From an uncultured Porphyromonadaceae bacterium (GTDB lineage: Bacteria; Bacteroidota; Bacteroidia; Bacteroidales; Barnesiellaceae_A): a stretch of 64,000 nt of DNA. The number at the start of each line of letters is the position of its first letter. Position 1 is the stretch's first letter. Below are positions 24,862-33,059 of the stretch, one piece after another. The stretch is taken from NCBI GenBank assembly GCA_900538705.1, contig UPZG01000009.1:1-64000 (forward strand). Reading direction: 5' to 3'. Under the pieces are notes generated by a model. The model was not told the DNA's origin, searched no databases, and saw only the letters and a list, made by a program, of their open reading frames with translations. Made by a program: the position numbers and the translations under genes.

Positions 24862-26145
24862 TTATTTACGAATAGCTGCTTTTGCCAACAACTTATGTCC
24901 GATACGGCAATAAAGACATTTTTTAGTCATACAATACTCATTGTACAACTGTATCAAGGCTTGGCTTTCAAAGGCATTGCGAGCCTCTATACCGATGGCT
25001 GCAAAACGGCGAATAATACTGTTTTGCTCAGGACGTAACGACTCCCATATCATCTGCGCACGATCGACATAGAGGTCATTTCCTACATATATACCATAAG
25101 AATAGAGTAACGGTGCTACTGTATTAATAAGGATTATATCTATGGCCGACATACCCAACACAGTTGTTGCCCCAGGCGTAACCGCATCGAATGTATAATG
25201 TGTAGCCCAATATCCCGAAAGTTGTACCTGAAATAACTTGCGTAATTCATCGATTGTCGTTGCATCACACAAACGAGCAAAAAGAGAGAAACCTCCATAG
25301 ATATAGTGTGCCAACATCGCCAACCTTCTGTGCGGAAAGTTTTGTGGTCGTAAACGGGAAAATTTCCATGTCGAAAGAGACAATGGTGCCATCAATCCAA
25401 ATTTATTCTGCAAAAAAGCATATTCCCCAGCCAATTGCGTATAGTATTTGTCTTGAGGGCGTTCCCCCTCAAGCAACCCGGCTTGTCCCAGCAGAAAAGC
25501 TTCTATTTGAAATAAACTATCGGCATGTTTGCGCAAAAAAGCAAGAGGCAAACTGCGCGCCAACCGCTCAAAAGCGTCTCCATTAATACCAAAACCCATG
25601 TTACGCGACAAAGTGACATAGCACACCTCTTCCCAATTACCTCGATATAAATCGTGCCACATGGCTATACGCTTGCTCTTCGATTGTAGCCGCTCGAACG
25701 AAAGACTGGAAAGCCAATCGGTAATAAAAAAGGAATCTATCCCCGACAACTGTTCTCCACAAGGCAACGCCGGTGCATTGTCGGTCAACCGCTCGTAATC
25801 ATACCGCAAAGTAGGTGCTGGACGTAGTACAAATTGTGGAATTACTTCACCATTGGTACGACACACACGGGCATCGTCTTGCTCAACGACGTGCAATATC
25901 ACAGAGTCGTAAGCCTCGTCGGTATGATGTCCGTGACGCATCCAATCAGAAGCCAAGCGGTGTATCTCTATATTTCCCACCCATAAGCATCCATCAATAC
26001 GTATCTTGGCATTGAAAAAATCGGGACCGGCATCGGTATTGAGACGACCGGCATCGATAATCTGCAAATGCCTGCCATCGGTTGTGGTCAGTTGCGACAT
26101 GTCGAACAACAAATGCTGCCAAACGTATTGCATCAGCTTCTCCAT
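24862..26145 (-). CDS. DUF2851 family protein
   Basis: 427 residues, a Bacteroidota family of unknown function. N-terminal motifs YVWQHLLFD, DAGRLNTDAGPDFFNAKI and GNIEIHRLASDWMRHGHHTDEAYDSVILHVV are characteristic, and their acidic and histidine residues suggest a nuclease-like or metal site (inference). The C-terminus carries a cysteine cluster, CMTKKCLYCRIG. It is cytosolic, with no signal peptide or membrane segments. It is divergent from dapB with a 98-base gap. Confidence 0.8.
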   Translation of the reverse strand: MEKLMQYVWQHLLFDMSQLTTTDGRHLQIIDAGRLNTDAGPDFFNAKIRIDGCLWVGNIEIHRLASDWMRHGHHTDEAYDSVILHVVEQDDARVCRTNGEVIPQFVLRPAPTLRYDYERLTDNAPALPCGEQLSGIDSFFITDWLSSLSFERLQSKSKRIAMWHDLYRGNWEEVCYVTLSRNMGFGINGDAFERLARSLPLAFLRKHADSLFQIEAFLLGQAGLLEGERPQDKYYTQLAGEYAFLQNKFGLMAPLSLSTWKFSRLRPQNFPHRRLAMLAHYIYGGFSLFARLCDATTIDELRKLFQVQLSGYWATHYTFDAVTPGATTVLGMSAIDIILINTVAPLLYSYGIYVGNDLYVDRAQMIWESLRPEQNSIIRRFAAIGIEARNAFESQALIQLYNEYCMTKKCLYCRIGHKLLAKAAIRK

Positions 26146-26177
26146 AGAATACGCTACACGGATTTATCTATTTTCCA

Positions 26178-26185
26178 TATCTTTG
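26178..26185 (+). promoter_or_regulatory. -7 element of dapB
   Basis: TATCTTTG matches TAnnTTTG, 59 bases before the dapB ATG. No good -33 element was seen. Confidence 0.5.
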
Positions 26186-26243
26186 CAAATTAAAGAATCT
26201 TTATTGGATTTTCCACATGTAAAACCATTTAATTTCGCCAGAT

Positions 26244-26963
26244 ATGAAAATAGCATTGATAGGATATGGCAAAATGGGACATGCCATAGAAGAGATTGCC
26301 CTCAAGCGCGGTCACGAAATTGTATGTTGCATAGACCGCGACAACACAGCCGATTTTGCATCACAGGCTTTTGCCCAAGCCGACATAGCCATAGAATTCA
26401 CGACCCCGGCTACTGCCGTAGACAACTACTATAAAGCCTTTGCTGCGGGCAAGCCAGTAGTATCGGGTACTACCGGATGGTTGGAGAGATTACCCGAAAT
26501 CAAAGAGGCTTGTCAACACGGTAACACCCTTTTCTACGCCTCAAACTTCAGCCTTGGCGTGAACATTTTCTTTGCTATGAATCGTTGGTTAGCCTCGGTT
26601 ATGAACCATTTCGACAACTATCGGGCATCGCTTGAAGAGATACATCATATACATAAATTAGACCACCCGAGCGGTACGGCAATCACTTTGGCCGAAGAGC
26701 TGATAGCCAATACCGACAAACTATCACAATGGAGCGAAGAAAAAACAGGAAACGACATATTACCCGTTACGGCAATCAGAAGAGGTGAAGAACCTGGCAC
26801 TCACATCATACGCTACGAATCAGATGCAGATGTCATAACGATAGAACATCGTGCCAAAAGTCGCGAAGGCTTTGCCCTTGGAGCCGTTTTGGCGGCCGAA
26901 TTTACAATAGGTAAACACGGATGGCTCACTATGAAAGATATGTTGCCTTTTCTGCAACAATAA
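26244..26963 (+). CDS. dapB: 4-hydroxy-tetrahydrodipicolinate reductase
   Basis: Lysine and diaminopimelate (peptidoglycan) synthesis. In 239 residues: the nucleotide loop GYGKMG, the TTG loop VSGTTGW, and the substrate/catalytic stretch EIHHIHKLDHPSGTA. The length is typical of the short Bacteroidota form. In other Bacteroidales dapB can sit next to lepB; here a LysR gene and a ThrE-type pair on the opposite strand intervene. Confidence 0.94.
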   Translation: MKIALIGYGKMGHAIEEIALKRGHEIVCCIDRDNTADFASQAFAQADIAIEFTTPATAVDNYYKAFAAGKPVVSGTTGWLERLPEIKEACQHGNTLFYASNFSLGVNIFFAMNRWLASVMNHFDNYRASLEEIHHIHKLDHPSGTAITLAEELIANTDKLSQWSEEKTGNDILPVTAIRRGEEPGTHIIRYESDADVITIEHRAKSREGFALGAVLAAEFTIGKHGWLTMKDMLPFLQQ

Positions 26964-26986
26964 AATAATATGATTATATTGATTAT

Positions 26987-27026
26987 ACGTCAAAATGCTT
27001 ATAACCAAGCATTTTGACGTTCTTTT
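26987..27026. terminator. Bidirectional terminator between dapB and the LysR gene
   Basis: A perfect 14-base stem, ACGTCAAAATGCTT (26987-27000) and AAGCATTTTGACGT (27007-27020), followed by TTCTTTTA on the plus strand. The right arm and loop also encode the last codons and stop of the LysR gene. Confidence 0.8.
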
Positions 27027-27895
27027 ATAGCTACCGATTCACTCAACAGTTTTAGGAACTCAAGCATAGAGCGCTTGCGATAGGCGTTTTTTAAGGTATG
27101 CACACATCCCTCCATCTCATTATGAGGAATATCCAGAGGAATAGCCTTCACACCTTGTTCATTATGAATAGTAGCTTCGGCCAGAACCGATACCAAATGG
27201 TTTTGTCGTATCAATTCTAAGAGAATATTTACCTCATTAAGTTCTATGCGTACGTTATAATTATATTCCGTAGCTATCATATCAAAAGCATTACGAGCCT
27301 GTAATCCTCGAGCAGGCATTGCAAGGTCGAATTTTTCCAACTCCGATAAGGAAATCTTATCTCTCCCGGCAAGCACGTGTGACTCTCCCACTACAACCGA
27401 CAGATAATTTTGGAAAAGAATATGCGACTCTACGCCTTCAATTGGATATGAAGGCTTAAAAGCCAGTACAAAATCGACTACCTCATCACGAAGCAAATCC
27501 ATCAACTCGGCCATGGGTTTATAGAAAATATTAAGCTTTATTTTCGGGTACATCTTCATGAAAGAGAAGATAGTCTCGGTCAGTATAGGGCTGAAAGAAT
27601 ATGTAACACCGATGCTGAGAGAACCCACTGAAAGCTCATTAAGATCATTAATACGAGTTATACACAACTCGGCATCGCGCAGTGTCTGCCGGGCATATGG
27701 CAACAGTTCACAACCGGCCTCGGTAAGAACTACTTTATGACTGCTTCGCGTCAACAGTTGAGTACCTATCTCCTGTTCCAATTGTTTTACCTGCTGCGAA
27801 AGTGTACTTTGCGTCACAAAAAGAGCTTTGGCGGCTACCGAAAAATTGAGCGTTTCGGCAACCTTGACAAAATATCTTAACTGACGTAATTCCAT
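26999..27895 (-). CDS. LysR-family transcriptional regulator
   Basis: 298 residues. The N-terminal winged helix-turn-helix (1-60) includes FSVAAKALFVTQSTLSQQVKQLEQEIG. A substrate-binding effector domain follows (GSLSIGVTYSFSPILTETI onward), of the CynR-like group. Its stop overlaps the terminator shared with dapB. It lies downstream of the ThrE-type genes on the same strand with a 40-base gap. The effector and targets are unknown; the exporter genes are a candidate target by position only. Confidence 0.9.
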   Translation of the reverse strand: MELRQLRYFVKVAETLNFSVAAKALFVTQSTLSQQVKQLEQEIGTQLLTRSSHKVVLTEAGCELLPYARQTLRDAELCITRINDLNELSVGSLSIGVTYSFSPILTETIFSFMKMYPKIKLNIFYKPMAELMDLLRDEVVDFVLAFKPSYPIEGVESHILFQNYLSVVVGESHVLAGRDKISLSELEKFDLAMPARGLQARNAFDMIATEYNYNVRIELNEVNILLELIRQNHLVSVLAEATIHNEQGVKAIPLDIPHNEMEGCVHTLKNAYRKRSMLEFLKLLSESVAIKERQNAWL

Positions 27896-27935
27896 CTTGA
27901 CTTAAAATTAAAAGTACAAATATAATACGTTCTCA

Positions 27936-28418
27936 TCATCGAGTAGCACGAAAAGAGACATTCTTAAAAAGAAATATGGGAATTGTCGCTCCCGTAACCA
28001 TTCCTAAAAGGATAAACAAACAAGTAAGCCCATTATAGGCAAAGAGATAGAAATAATGATTGAACGAAGCCTCACCCGTAGCCAATATAGACATTGCCAA
28101 CCCGCCAAACGATTTATACGCATATATACCGGGAATCATAGGTAATAGTGCAGGGAACAAACACGTCTCTGCCGGGGTCTTCACCAAAGGCGACAAAAAG
28201 ACTGCCAGCACACCTATAATAAATGCAGCTACAACAGAGGCCACAATAATATGTATTTGCAATCCTTCGCCCTGCATCAAGATAAAACGAAGAGAATGAC
28301 CCACGGCAGCAAGTAAAGCACAATATAAATAAGCTCTCTTCGGAGGCTTACTGATAGCAGAAAAACCGATAGCAGCTATCGCCGCAAATAATGCATCTTG
28401 TAAAATCTGTAATAACAT
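27936..28418 (-). CDS. ThrE-type exporter, C-terminal half (DUF3815-like)
   Basis: A 160-residue membrane protein with about four to five hydrophobic segments, matching the second half of threonine/serine exporters of the ThrE superfamily (motif FPALLPMIPGIYAYKSFGGLAM). It pairs with the 260-residue N-terminal-half protein encoded 15 bases upstream; together they equal one ThrE protein split in two. Threonine or serine export is the family assignment. Dicarboxylate transport has also been proposed for YjjP/YjjB-type pairs, so the substrate is open. Confidence 0.85.
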   Translation of the reverse strand: MLLQILQDALFAAIAAIGFSAISKPPKRAYLYCALLAAVGHSLRFILMQGEGLQIHIIVASVVAAFIIGVLAVFLSPLVKTPAETCLFPALLPMIPGIYAYKSFGGLAMSILATGEASFNHYFYLFAYNGLTCLFILLGMVTGATIPIFLFKNVSFRATR

Positions 28419-28433
28419 AATATCATCTATCTA

Positions 28434-29216
28434 TCAGAACATACCTATATTCATCAATAACATACCGCAGCAAAGTCCCACAGAAAGGCATCCTGTAAGG
28501 ATAAGGGCATCGACAAAACGGCTGAAAGCACAGATATAATGACAATATAGCATGTCGCTAAATGAATTGAGAAAAGGAATACCTGGCACAAGATAAAGGA
28601 CACTGGTTCCTATCGCAATATTAGGTGTCGTACCCCACCCAAACAACGCACAGGTTGCCCCAAGAATCGACGATAAGAAGGCACATAAAAAGACCGTTAC
28701 TCTCACATCGAGTCCATGTCCCAACAATAATTGTTTCAAATAGAAGCCTACCAAAGTGGCCACACCTACCATACCCATGGAAATCCAGTCACCTCCAAAT
28801 AATCGGCAAAACGAAGCATTTGCCAAAGTAACCAACAACAATACGACCCACTTATTGCCTGATTTACTACCTATTATATTCTCAAAACGTGCTTTGGCTT
28901 CGGCAAAACCTATCTTTCTATCGGCTACCTCCCAACTCAATTCGCTCAGACGCGTATTGATATCGAAACTTATAGCCGTATGCAATACAGTATCAATAGA
29001 TGTAAACATTTCTTCTTTATTACGCCCATATACTGTCATATGCACATGTCGAGGCATAATGGTCAACTCAACCTCCTTTCCAAAGGCATGCGCCATACGT
29101 CGCACATTTTTCTCCAAACGAATACATGTGGCACCACATCCCAACAGCCACACCGCATAATGCGACAGAAACACGCATAACTCTTTAGAAGTTATATTAT
29201 TATTGTCCAATTCCAT
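28434..29216 (-). CDS. ThrE-type exporter, N-terminal half (DUF1212/YjjP-like)
   Basis: 260 residues. A soluble N-terminal part with HYAVWLLGCGATCIRLEKNVRRMA and the ELTIMPRHVHMTV strand is followed by about five membrane segments containing LYLVPGIPFLNSFSDML. The ATG at 29216 is preceded by AAGGAG, one of the few clear Shine-Dalgarno sequences in the window, and fixes the start; an upstream frame extension to 29234 is not needed. It is cotranscribed with the C-terminal half and with the small membrane protein upstream. Confidence 0.87.
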   Translation of the reverse strand: MELDNNNITSKELCVFLSHYAVWLLGCGATCIRLEKNVRRMAHAFGKEVELTIMPRHVHMTVYGRNKEEMFTSIDTVLHTAISFDINTRLSELSWEVADRKIGFAEAKARFENIIGSKSGNKWVVLLLVTLANASFCRLFGGDWISMGMVGVATLVGFYLKQLLLGHGLDVRVTVFLCAFLSSILGATCALFGWGTTPNIAIGTSVLYLVPGIPFLNSFSDMLYCHYICAFSRFVDALILTGCLSVGLCCGMLLMNIGMF

Positions 29217-29230
29217 ACATCTCCTTTTCT

Positions 29231-29404
29231 TCAATCATCATCTTCCAAACTGTCGCCTGGAACATAAAACTCATCATATTCGTTTCCAACCTCAAACAAA
29301 TCTTTTTTTGCGGCTTTGACACGCACAAAAAGAATAACCTTACAAATCATAAAAATCATAATAAGAGCTACCACACAGCTCCACGTAAACATTGGCAAAT
29401 TCAT
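29231..29404 (-). CDS. 57-residue single-span membrane protein, first gene of the ThrE-type operon
   Basis: A short open frame from ATG at 29404 to TGA at 29231-29233. The product has an N-terminal hydrophobic segment (about residues 8-28, WSCVVALIMIFMICKVILF), a basic patch RVKAAKK and an acidic tail ending DSLEDDD. That layout predicts one membrane span with a charged cytoplasmic tail. The stop lies 14 bases before the start of the ThrE N-terminal half, so co-transcription is likely. I do not recognise a family. A role as an accessory subunit of the transporter is inference. Confidence 0.65.
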   Translation of the reverse strand: MNLPMFTWSCVVALIMIFMICKVILFVRVKAAKKDLFEVGNEYDEFYVPGDSLEDDD

Positions 29405-29782
29405 ATTATTGAATATTTATAAATTCGTGGCGCAAAGGAAGTATACATAGTAATGACCCAAAAACGTTTTTTAGTGAAAGTTTCGATAGATAGTATAAGC
29501 AAAACACTCACTACTGCCGCTGCTATATAAAGAAAAACATACTATAGATAGTATAACAAGATGACATGAAGCCGAATAAAGGAAGCAAAAACAGATACAA
29601 GACAATTGTTTCTCAAAGAAAAAATAAATACTTTTGTCATCGGAAAAAGTCATTCGACGCTGCTGTAACAAACATATATACTGTGACAAAGGCATCTGAA
29701 ACAGGAACTATCACTCTAGATGCAAAAAACGTCTGAAACTTTTTTCATCTCTAAAAACCAACTATTATTATATACTACAAAC
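29405..29782. other. Divergent intergenic region between the ThrE-type operon and lepB
   Basis: AT-rich, about 380 bases. It holds the lepB promoter at 29605-29636; the remainder shows no gene. An in-frame ATG at 29720 could lengthen LepB by 21 residues, but the ATG at 29783 gives the family-like start. Confidence 0.5.
29605..29636 (+). promoter_or_regulatory. Probable promoter of the lepB operon
   Basis: ATTG (29605-29608), 20 bases, then TACTTTTG (29629-29636). The -7 is exact and the -33 has one mismatch. The leader would be about 140 bases. Confidence 0.6.
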
Positions 29783-31249
29783 ATGGACACTAAAAACTCC
29801 CATACTCAAGCAAACACATCACGCCCTCGCAACTTGATAGCCAGACTAAAGACCGTACGTCGCACACGATGGATACGTTTCGGTTTTTTCTCTCTTATTT
29901 TTATACTATGGGTTATATGGGTGGGCAACTATTGGTTGCTATTTCTGTATCCTCTCTTCTGCGACATATATCTTACACAGTATATACCGTGGGGTGCATG
30001 GAAAAACATCAAGAACCCTATTCTTCGCACCATTGCCGACTGGGTAGATGCTATCGTATATGCCCTTGTTTTGGTATATTTCATATTTATTTTCCTCTTT
30101 CAAAATTTCCAAATACCCACTCCATCACTCGAAAAGTCGATGCTCGTAGGCGACTATCTACTGGTAAGTAAGGTACATTACGGCCCACGCATGCCACAAA
30201 CGCCGCTACATTTTCCTCTCACCCAACATACTATTCCTATCATCAACACCAAATCATACATCGAAAGTGTACAATGGCCATACCATCGTCTCAAGGGATT
30301 GCGCAACGTAGAACGCAACGATATTGTAGTATTTAATTTCCCTACAGGCGACACCGTAGCAAGCCTTATGCCCAACCCCGACTATTACACTTTGGTACAC
30401 TATTACGGGCGCGAAGCCGTACACCGTGACAAAGCACGGTTTGGCGACATCATATATCGCCCTGTAGACCGCCGAGAGGCATACGTAAAACGGTGCATAG
30501 GATTGCCGGGCGAAACTTTTGAAATAAAAGACAATATCATATATATAAATGGTATAGCCCTTGAAGAGCCTACAAAACTGCAATTCAACTATTTCGTACA
30601 AACCGATGGTACGCTGATAAGCGACAAAACCTTTGAAAGCTGGGGTGTAAGTATAGACGACCGCAACTATACCAACAACTCAGCACAAGCTCCGTATCTA
30701 TATGCCCGACTGGGTATCACTCCCGAAGCCAACGGCTCATACAATCCTGTATATCACATGCCTCTCACAAACGAAGGTCTCGAAAAAGCCAAAGCAGCTC
30801 CTTTTGTAAGACAAATTATAGAAGAACCCGGCGAGTTTGGAGGAGAAGTTTTCCCCTTGGATACAATTCACCATTGGACACGAGCCGACTTCGGCCCACT
30901 ATGGATACCACGCAAAGGCGATACCTTGCAACTCACAGCACAAAACTATTCCCTCTACGAACGAGCCATACGTACCTATGAAGGAAACGAGCTAAGCATG
31001 AAAGACGGAGTAATATACCTCAACGGTAAACCTGCCACAGAATATACCTTCAAGATGAACTACTACATCATGCTGGGCGACAATCGCGACAACTCGGCCG
31101 ACTCGCGTTATTGGGGGTTTGTACCAGAAGACCATATTATAGGTACACCTATTTTGGTATTCATGTCATTAGACAAAGACAAAGGTTGGTTCGACGGCAA
31201 GTTCCGCTTCAACCGTTTCATGCGTCCGGTAAAATCGTTGGTGAAATAG
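29783..31249 (+). CDS. lepB: Signal peptidase I (active form)
   Basis: Cleaves signal peptides at the periplasmic face of the inner membrane. 488 residues, with membrane segments near 30-58 and 90-108. The catalytic Ser115 is in IPTPSLEKSMLVGD, the general-base Lys236 in YVKRCIGLPGE, and box E in GDNRDNSADSRYWGF. It is much longer than E. coli LepB because of a long insertion between the Lys box and box E, a known Bacteroidota feature. It is followed 12 bases later by a paralogue that has lost both catalytic residues. Confidence 0.95.
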   Translation: MDTKNSHTQANTSRPRNLIARLKTVRRTRWIRFGFFSLIFILWVIWVGNYWLLFLYPLFCDIYLTQYIPWGAWKNIKNPILRTIADWVDAIVYALVLVYFIFIFLFQNFQIPTPSLEKSMLVGDYLLVSKVHYGPRMPQTPLHFPLTQHTIPIINTKSYIESVQWPYHRLKGLRNVERNDIVVFNFPTGDTVASLMPNPDYYTLVHYYGREAVHRDKARFGDIIYRPVDRREAYVKRCIGLPGETFEIKDNIIYINGIALEEPTKLQFNYFVQTDGTLISDKTFESWGVSIDDRNYTNNSAQAPYLYARLGITPEANGSYNPVYHMPLTNEGLEKAKAAPFVRQIIEEPGEFGGEVFPLDTIHHWTRADFGPLWIPRKGDTLQLTAQNYSLYERAIRTYEGNELSMKDGVIYLNGKPATEYTFKMNYYIMLGDNRDNSADSRYWGFVPEDHIIGTPILVFMSLDKDKGWFDGKFRFNRFMRPVKSLVK

Positions 31250-31261
31250 TTAACGCATCTG

Positions 31262-32266
31262 ATGGCCAAAAAGCGTAATCATATCGCAAAAGCCATACTT
31301 ATACTTGCTGTAGCCTTGGCAATAGCAGGTATATGCCGTACATTTTGTGTGGAGTTTTACAGAGTGGCTCCTGCACAAATGGAAAACACATTGCTTGCTG
31401 GAGACCGCATTTATGTAGACAAGCTATGTTATGGCATACGACTGCCGCAAACCATCTCACTACTACCCTTTACCGACACAATACCATTCACCTCCCTACC
31501 GGCTTATTACCCTACCCGCCCGCTTCCATACAAAAGGATAAAAACGAAAACGGCACAACGGGGCGATATTGTAATATATAACTACCCCACAGAACAAAAT
31601 ATACCCATAAGCAAAAGCCCCACAGCCATATCGCGCTGCATAGGCATACCGGGCGACACTATCGTATACGAAACCGGACAATTACGTGTCAACGGCCAAA
31701 ACATGGCACAAAGCCCATATGTCACCGACGCCTACCAAGTTGCCGATAGTATAATACCCACTTTGAAAAACATCATGCAAAAAGCCGTAGGTAAAGAACC
31801 TGAAATAATCCGGCTCATGAACACCAATCTGCTATATATAGACCGTTATGCATATGACAAAATAAAAACAATATGGCCTGGTTATCTCACATTACACCCC
31901 ATCACTCTACCGCAAGACAACTACCGCATAGAGTTGCCACCATATGGTAAACCGGCCAGTATCACCCCTCATAACGCCGCCTTATACGCCAACATTATCA
32001 ACCGATACGAAAAACAAAAAGTTATACTTCGCGGTAACAAGCTCTACCGTGGTGGTCGTGAAGTGAAAGAATATACATTCTCTCAACCCTACTACTGGGT
32101 TGTTGGTGATAACCGCACCACTACTATCGACTCGCGGTATTTTGGAGCACTTCCACATAGCCATCTGATTGGACGTTGCAGGTACATTATATACTCTATT
32201 GCTCCCGATGGAGCAAATAACGACCCATGGCGTAGCAACCGTTTTATGCTCAAAACGACACCATGA
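31262..32266 (+). CDS. Signal peptidase I-like protein without catalytic Ser and Lys
   Basis: 334 residues with one N-terminal membrane segment (about 9-29) and the S26 fold: the Ser box aligns as VAPAQMENTLLAGD, the Lys box as AISRCIGIPGDT, box E as GDNRTTTIDSRYFGA. The catalytic serine position is Gln39 and the lysine position is Ser124, so it should be inactive as a peptidase. The structural boxes remain well conserved, which argues against a decaying pseudogene. It may assist or regulate the adjacent LepB (inference). It overlaps the next gene by 4 bases (ATGA). Confidence 0.88.
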   Translation: MAKKRNHIAKAILILAVALAIAGICRTFCVEFYRVAPAQMENTLLAGDRIYVDKLCYGIRLPQTISLLPFTDTIPFTSLPAYYPTRPLPYKRIKTKTAQRGDIVIYNYPTEQNIPISKSPTAISRCIGIPGDTIVYETGQLRVNGQNMAQSPYVTDAYQVADSIIPTLKNIMQKAVGKEPEIIRLMNTNLLYIDRYAYDKIKTIWPGYLTLHPITLPQDNYRIELPPYGKPASITPHNAALYANIINRYEKQKVILRGNKLYRGGREVKEYTFSQPYYWVVGDNRTTTIDSRYFGALPHSHLIGRCRYIIYSIAPDGANNDPWRSNRFMLKTTP

Positions 32267-32895
32267 AACAGCTTTACCTCAGTACAGCCTATTGGGCTCC
32301 TATATCGTATTATGCTGCTTTATTTCGGCACAATGGTGCCACAATAGAGCAATGGGATACATACGCCAAACAAACATATCGTAACCGCTGCCACATCATT
32401 GGACCAACGGGATTGCAATCGCTTACCATACCGGTGATAAAACCGGCACCCGGAACTCCTACACGCGACATTCTCATTAGCGACCACGGCAATTGGCGAC
32501 ACCTACACCGTACGGCCATAGCTTCTGCCTATGGCTCATCACCTTTCTACGAATATTTTGCCGACGATATAAACAGCTTCTATGACAAGCCCTGTAAGTA
32601 CCTTTTAGATTATAACCTGAAACAAATAGAGTGCGTATGCAACTGGTTAGAAAGGTATCCCACCGTAACATGTAGTACCCGATATATCCACGACCTACCC
32701 ACCGAGACATCCATCGACTTGCGCGAAGCCATACAACCCAAGCACCCCGATATAGAACGCATATCTCCATATCTACCCAAGCCTTATTACCAAGTATTCA
32801 ATACACACACAGGCTTCATCTGCGACGCCTCTATATTAGACTTGCTTTGCAACATGGGTAACGAGTCGCTCCTCGTATTATTAGGAATAGACTGA
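32263..32895 (+). CDS. WbqC-like family protein
   Basis: A 210-residue cytosolic protein of the WbqC family, with the typical start LYLSTAYWAPISYYAAL, the middle block IISDHGNWRHLHRTAIASAYGSSPFYEYF and the C-terminal YYQVF...GFICDASILDLLCNMG. Related proteins are found in polysaccharide and glycan loci, but the reaction is unclear. The start overlaps the preceding stop as ATGA, implying translational coupling within the lepB operon. Confidence 0.85.
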   Translation: MKQLYLSTAYWAPISYYAALFRHNGATIEQWDTYAKQTYRNRCHIIGPTGLQSLTIPVIKPAPGTPTRDILISDHGNWRHLHRTAIASAYGSSPFYEYFADDINSFYDKPCKYLLDYNLKQIECVCNWLERYPTVTCSTRYIHDLPTETSIDLREAIQPKHPDIERISPYLPKPYYQVFNTHTGFICDASILDLLCNMGNESLLVLLGID

Positions 32896-32996
32896 ATACT
32901 CACATTCTTATTCCACACATACCCTTCATACAACATACTGAGTTCTTCGGAATAAAAGATTCAAAGAATCACACAAAAATAAAAATCAAGAAGTTC

Positions 32997-33027
32997 TTTT
33001 ATATACCTTGGGGTTATTGTATCTTTG
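32997..33027 (+). promoter_or_regulatory. Probable promoter of the RNA methyltransferase gene
   Basis: TTTT (32997-33000), 19 bases, then TATCTTTG (33020-33027). The -7 is exact. It lies 32 bases before the GTG start. Confidence 0.55.
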
Positions 33028-33059
33028 CACAACTATCTATCAACGTAATAGTCAAAGTT

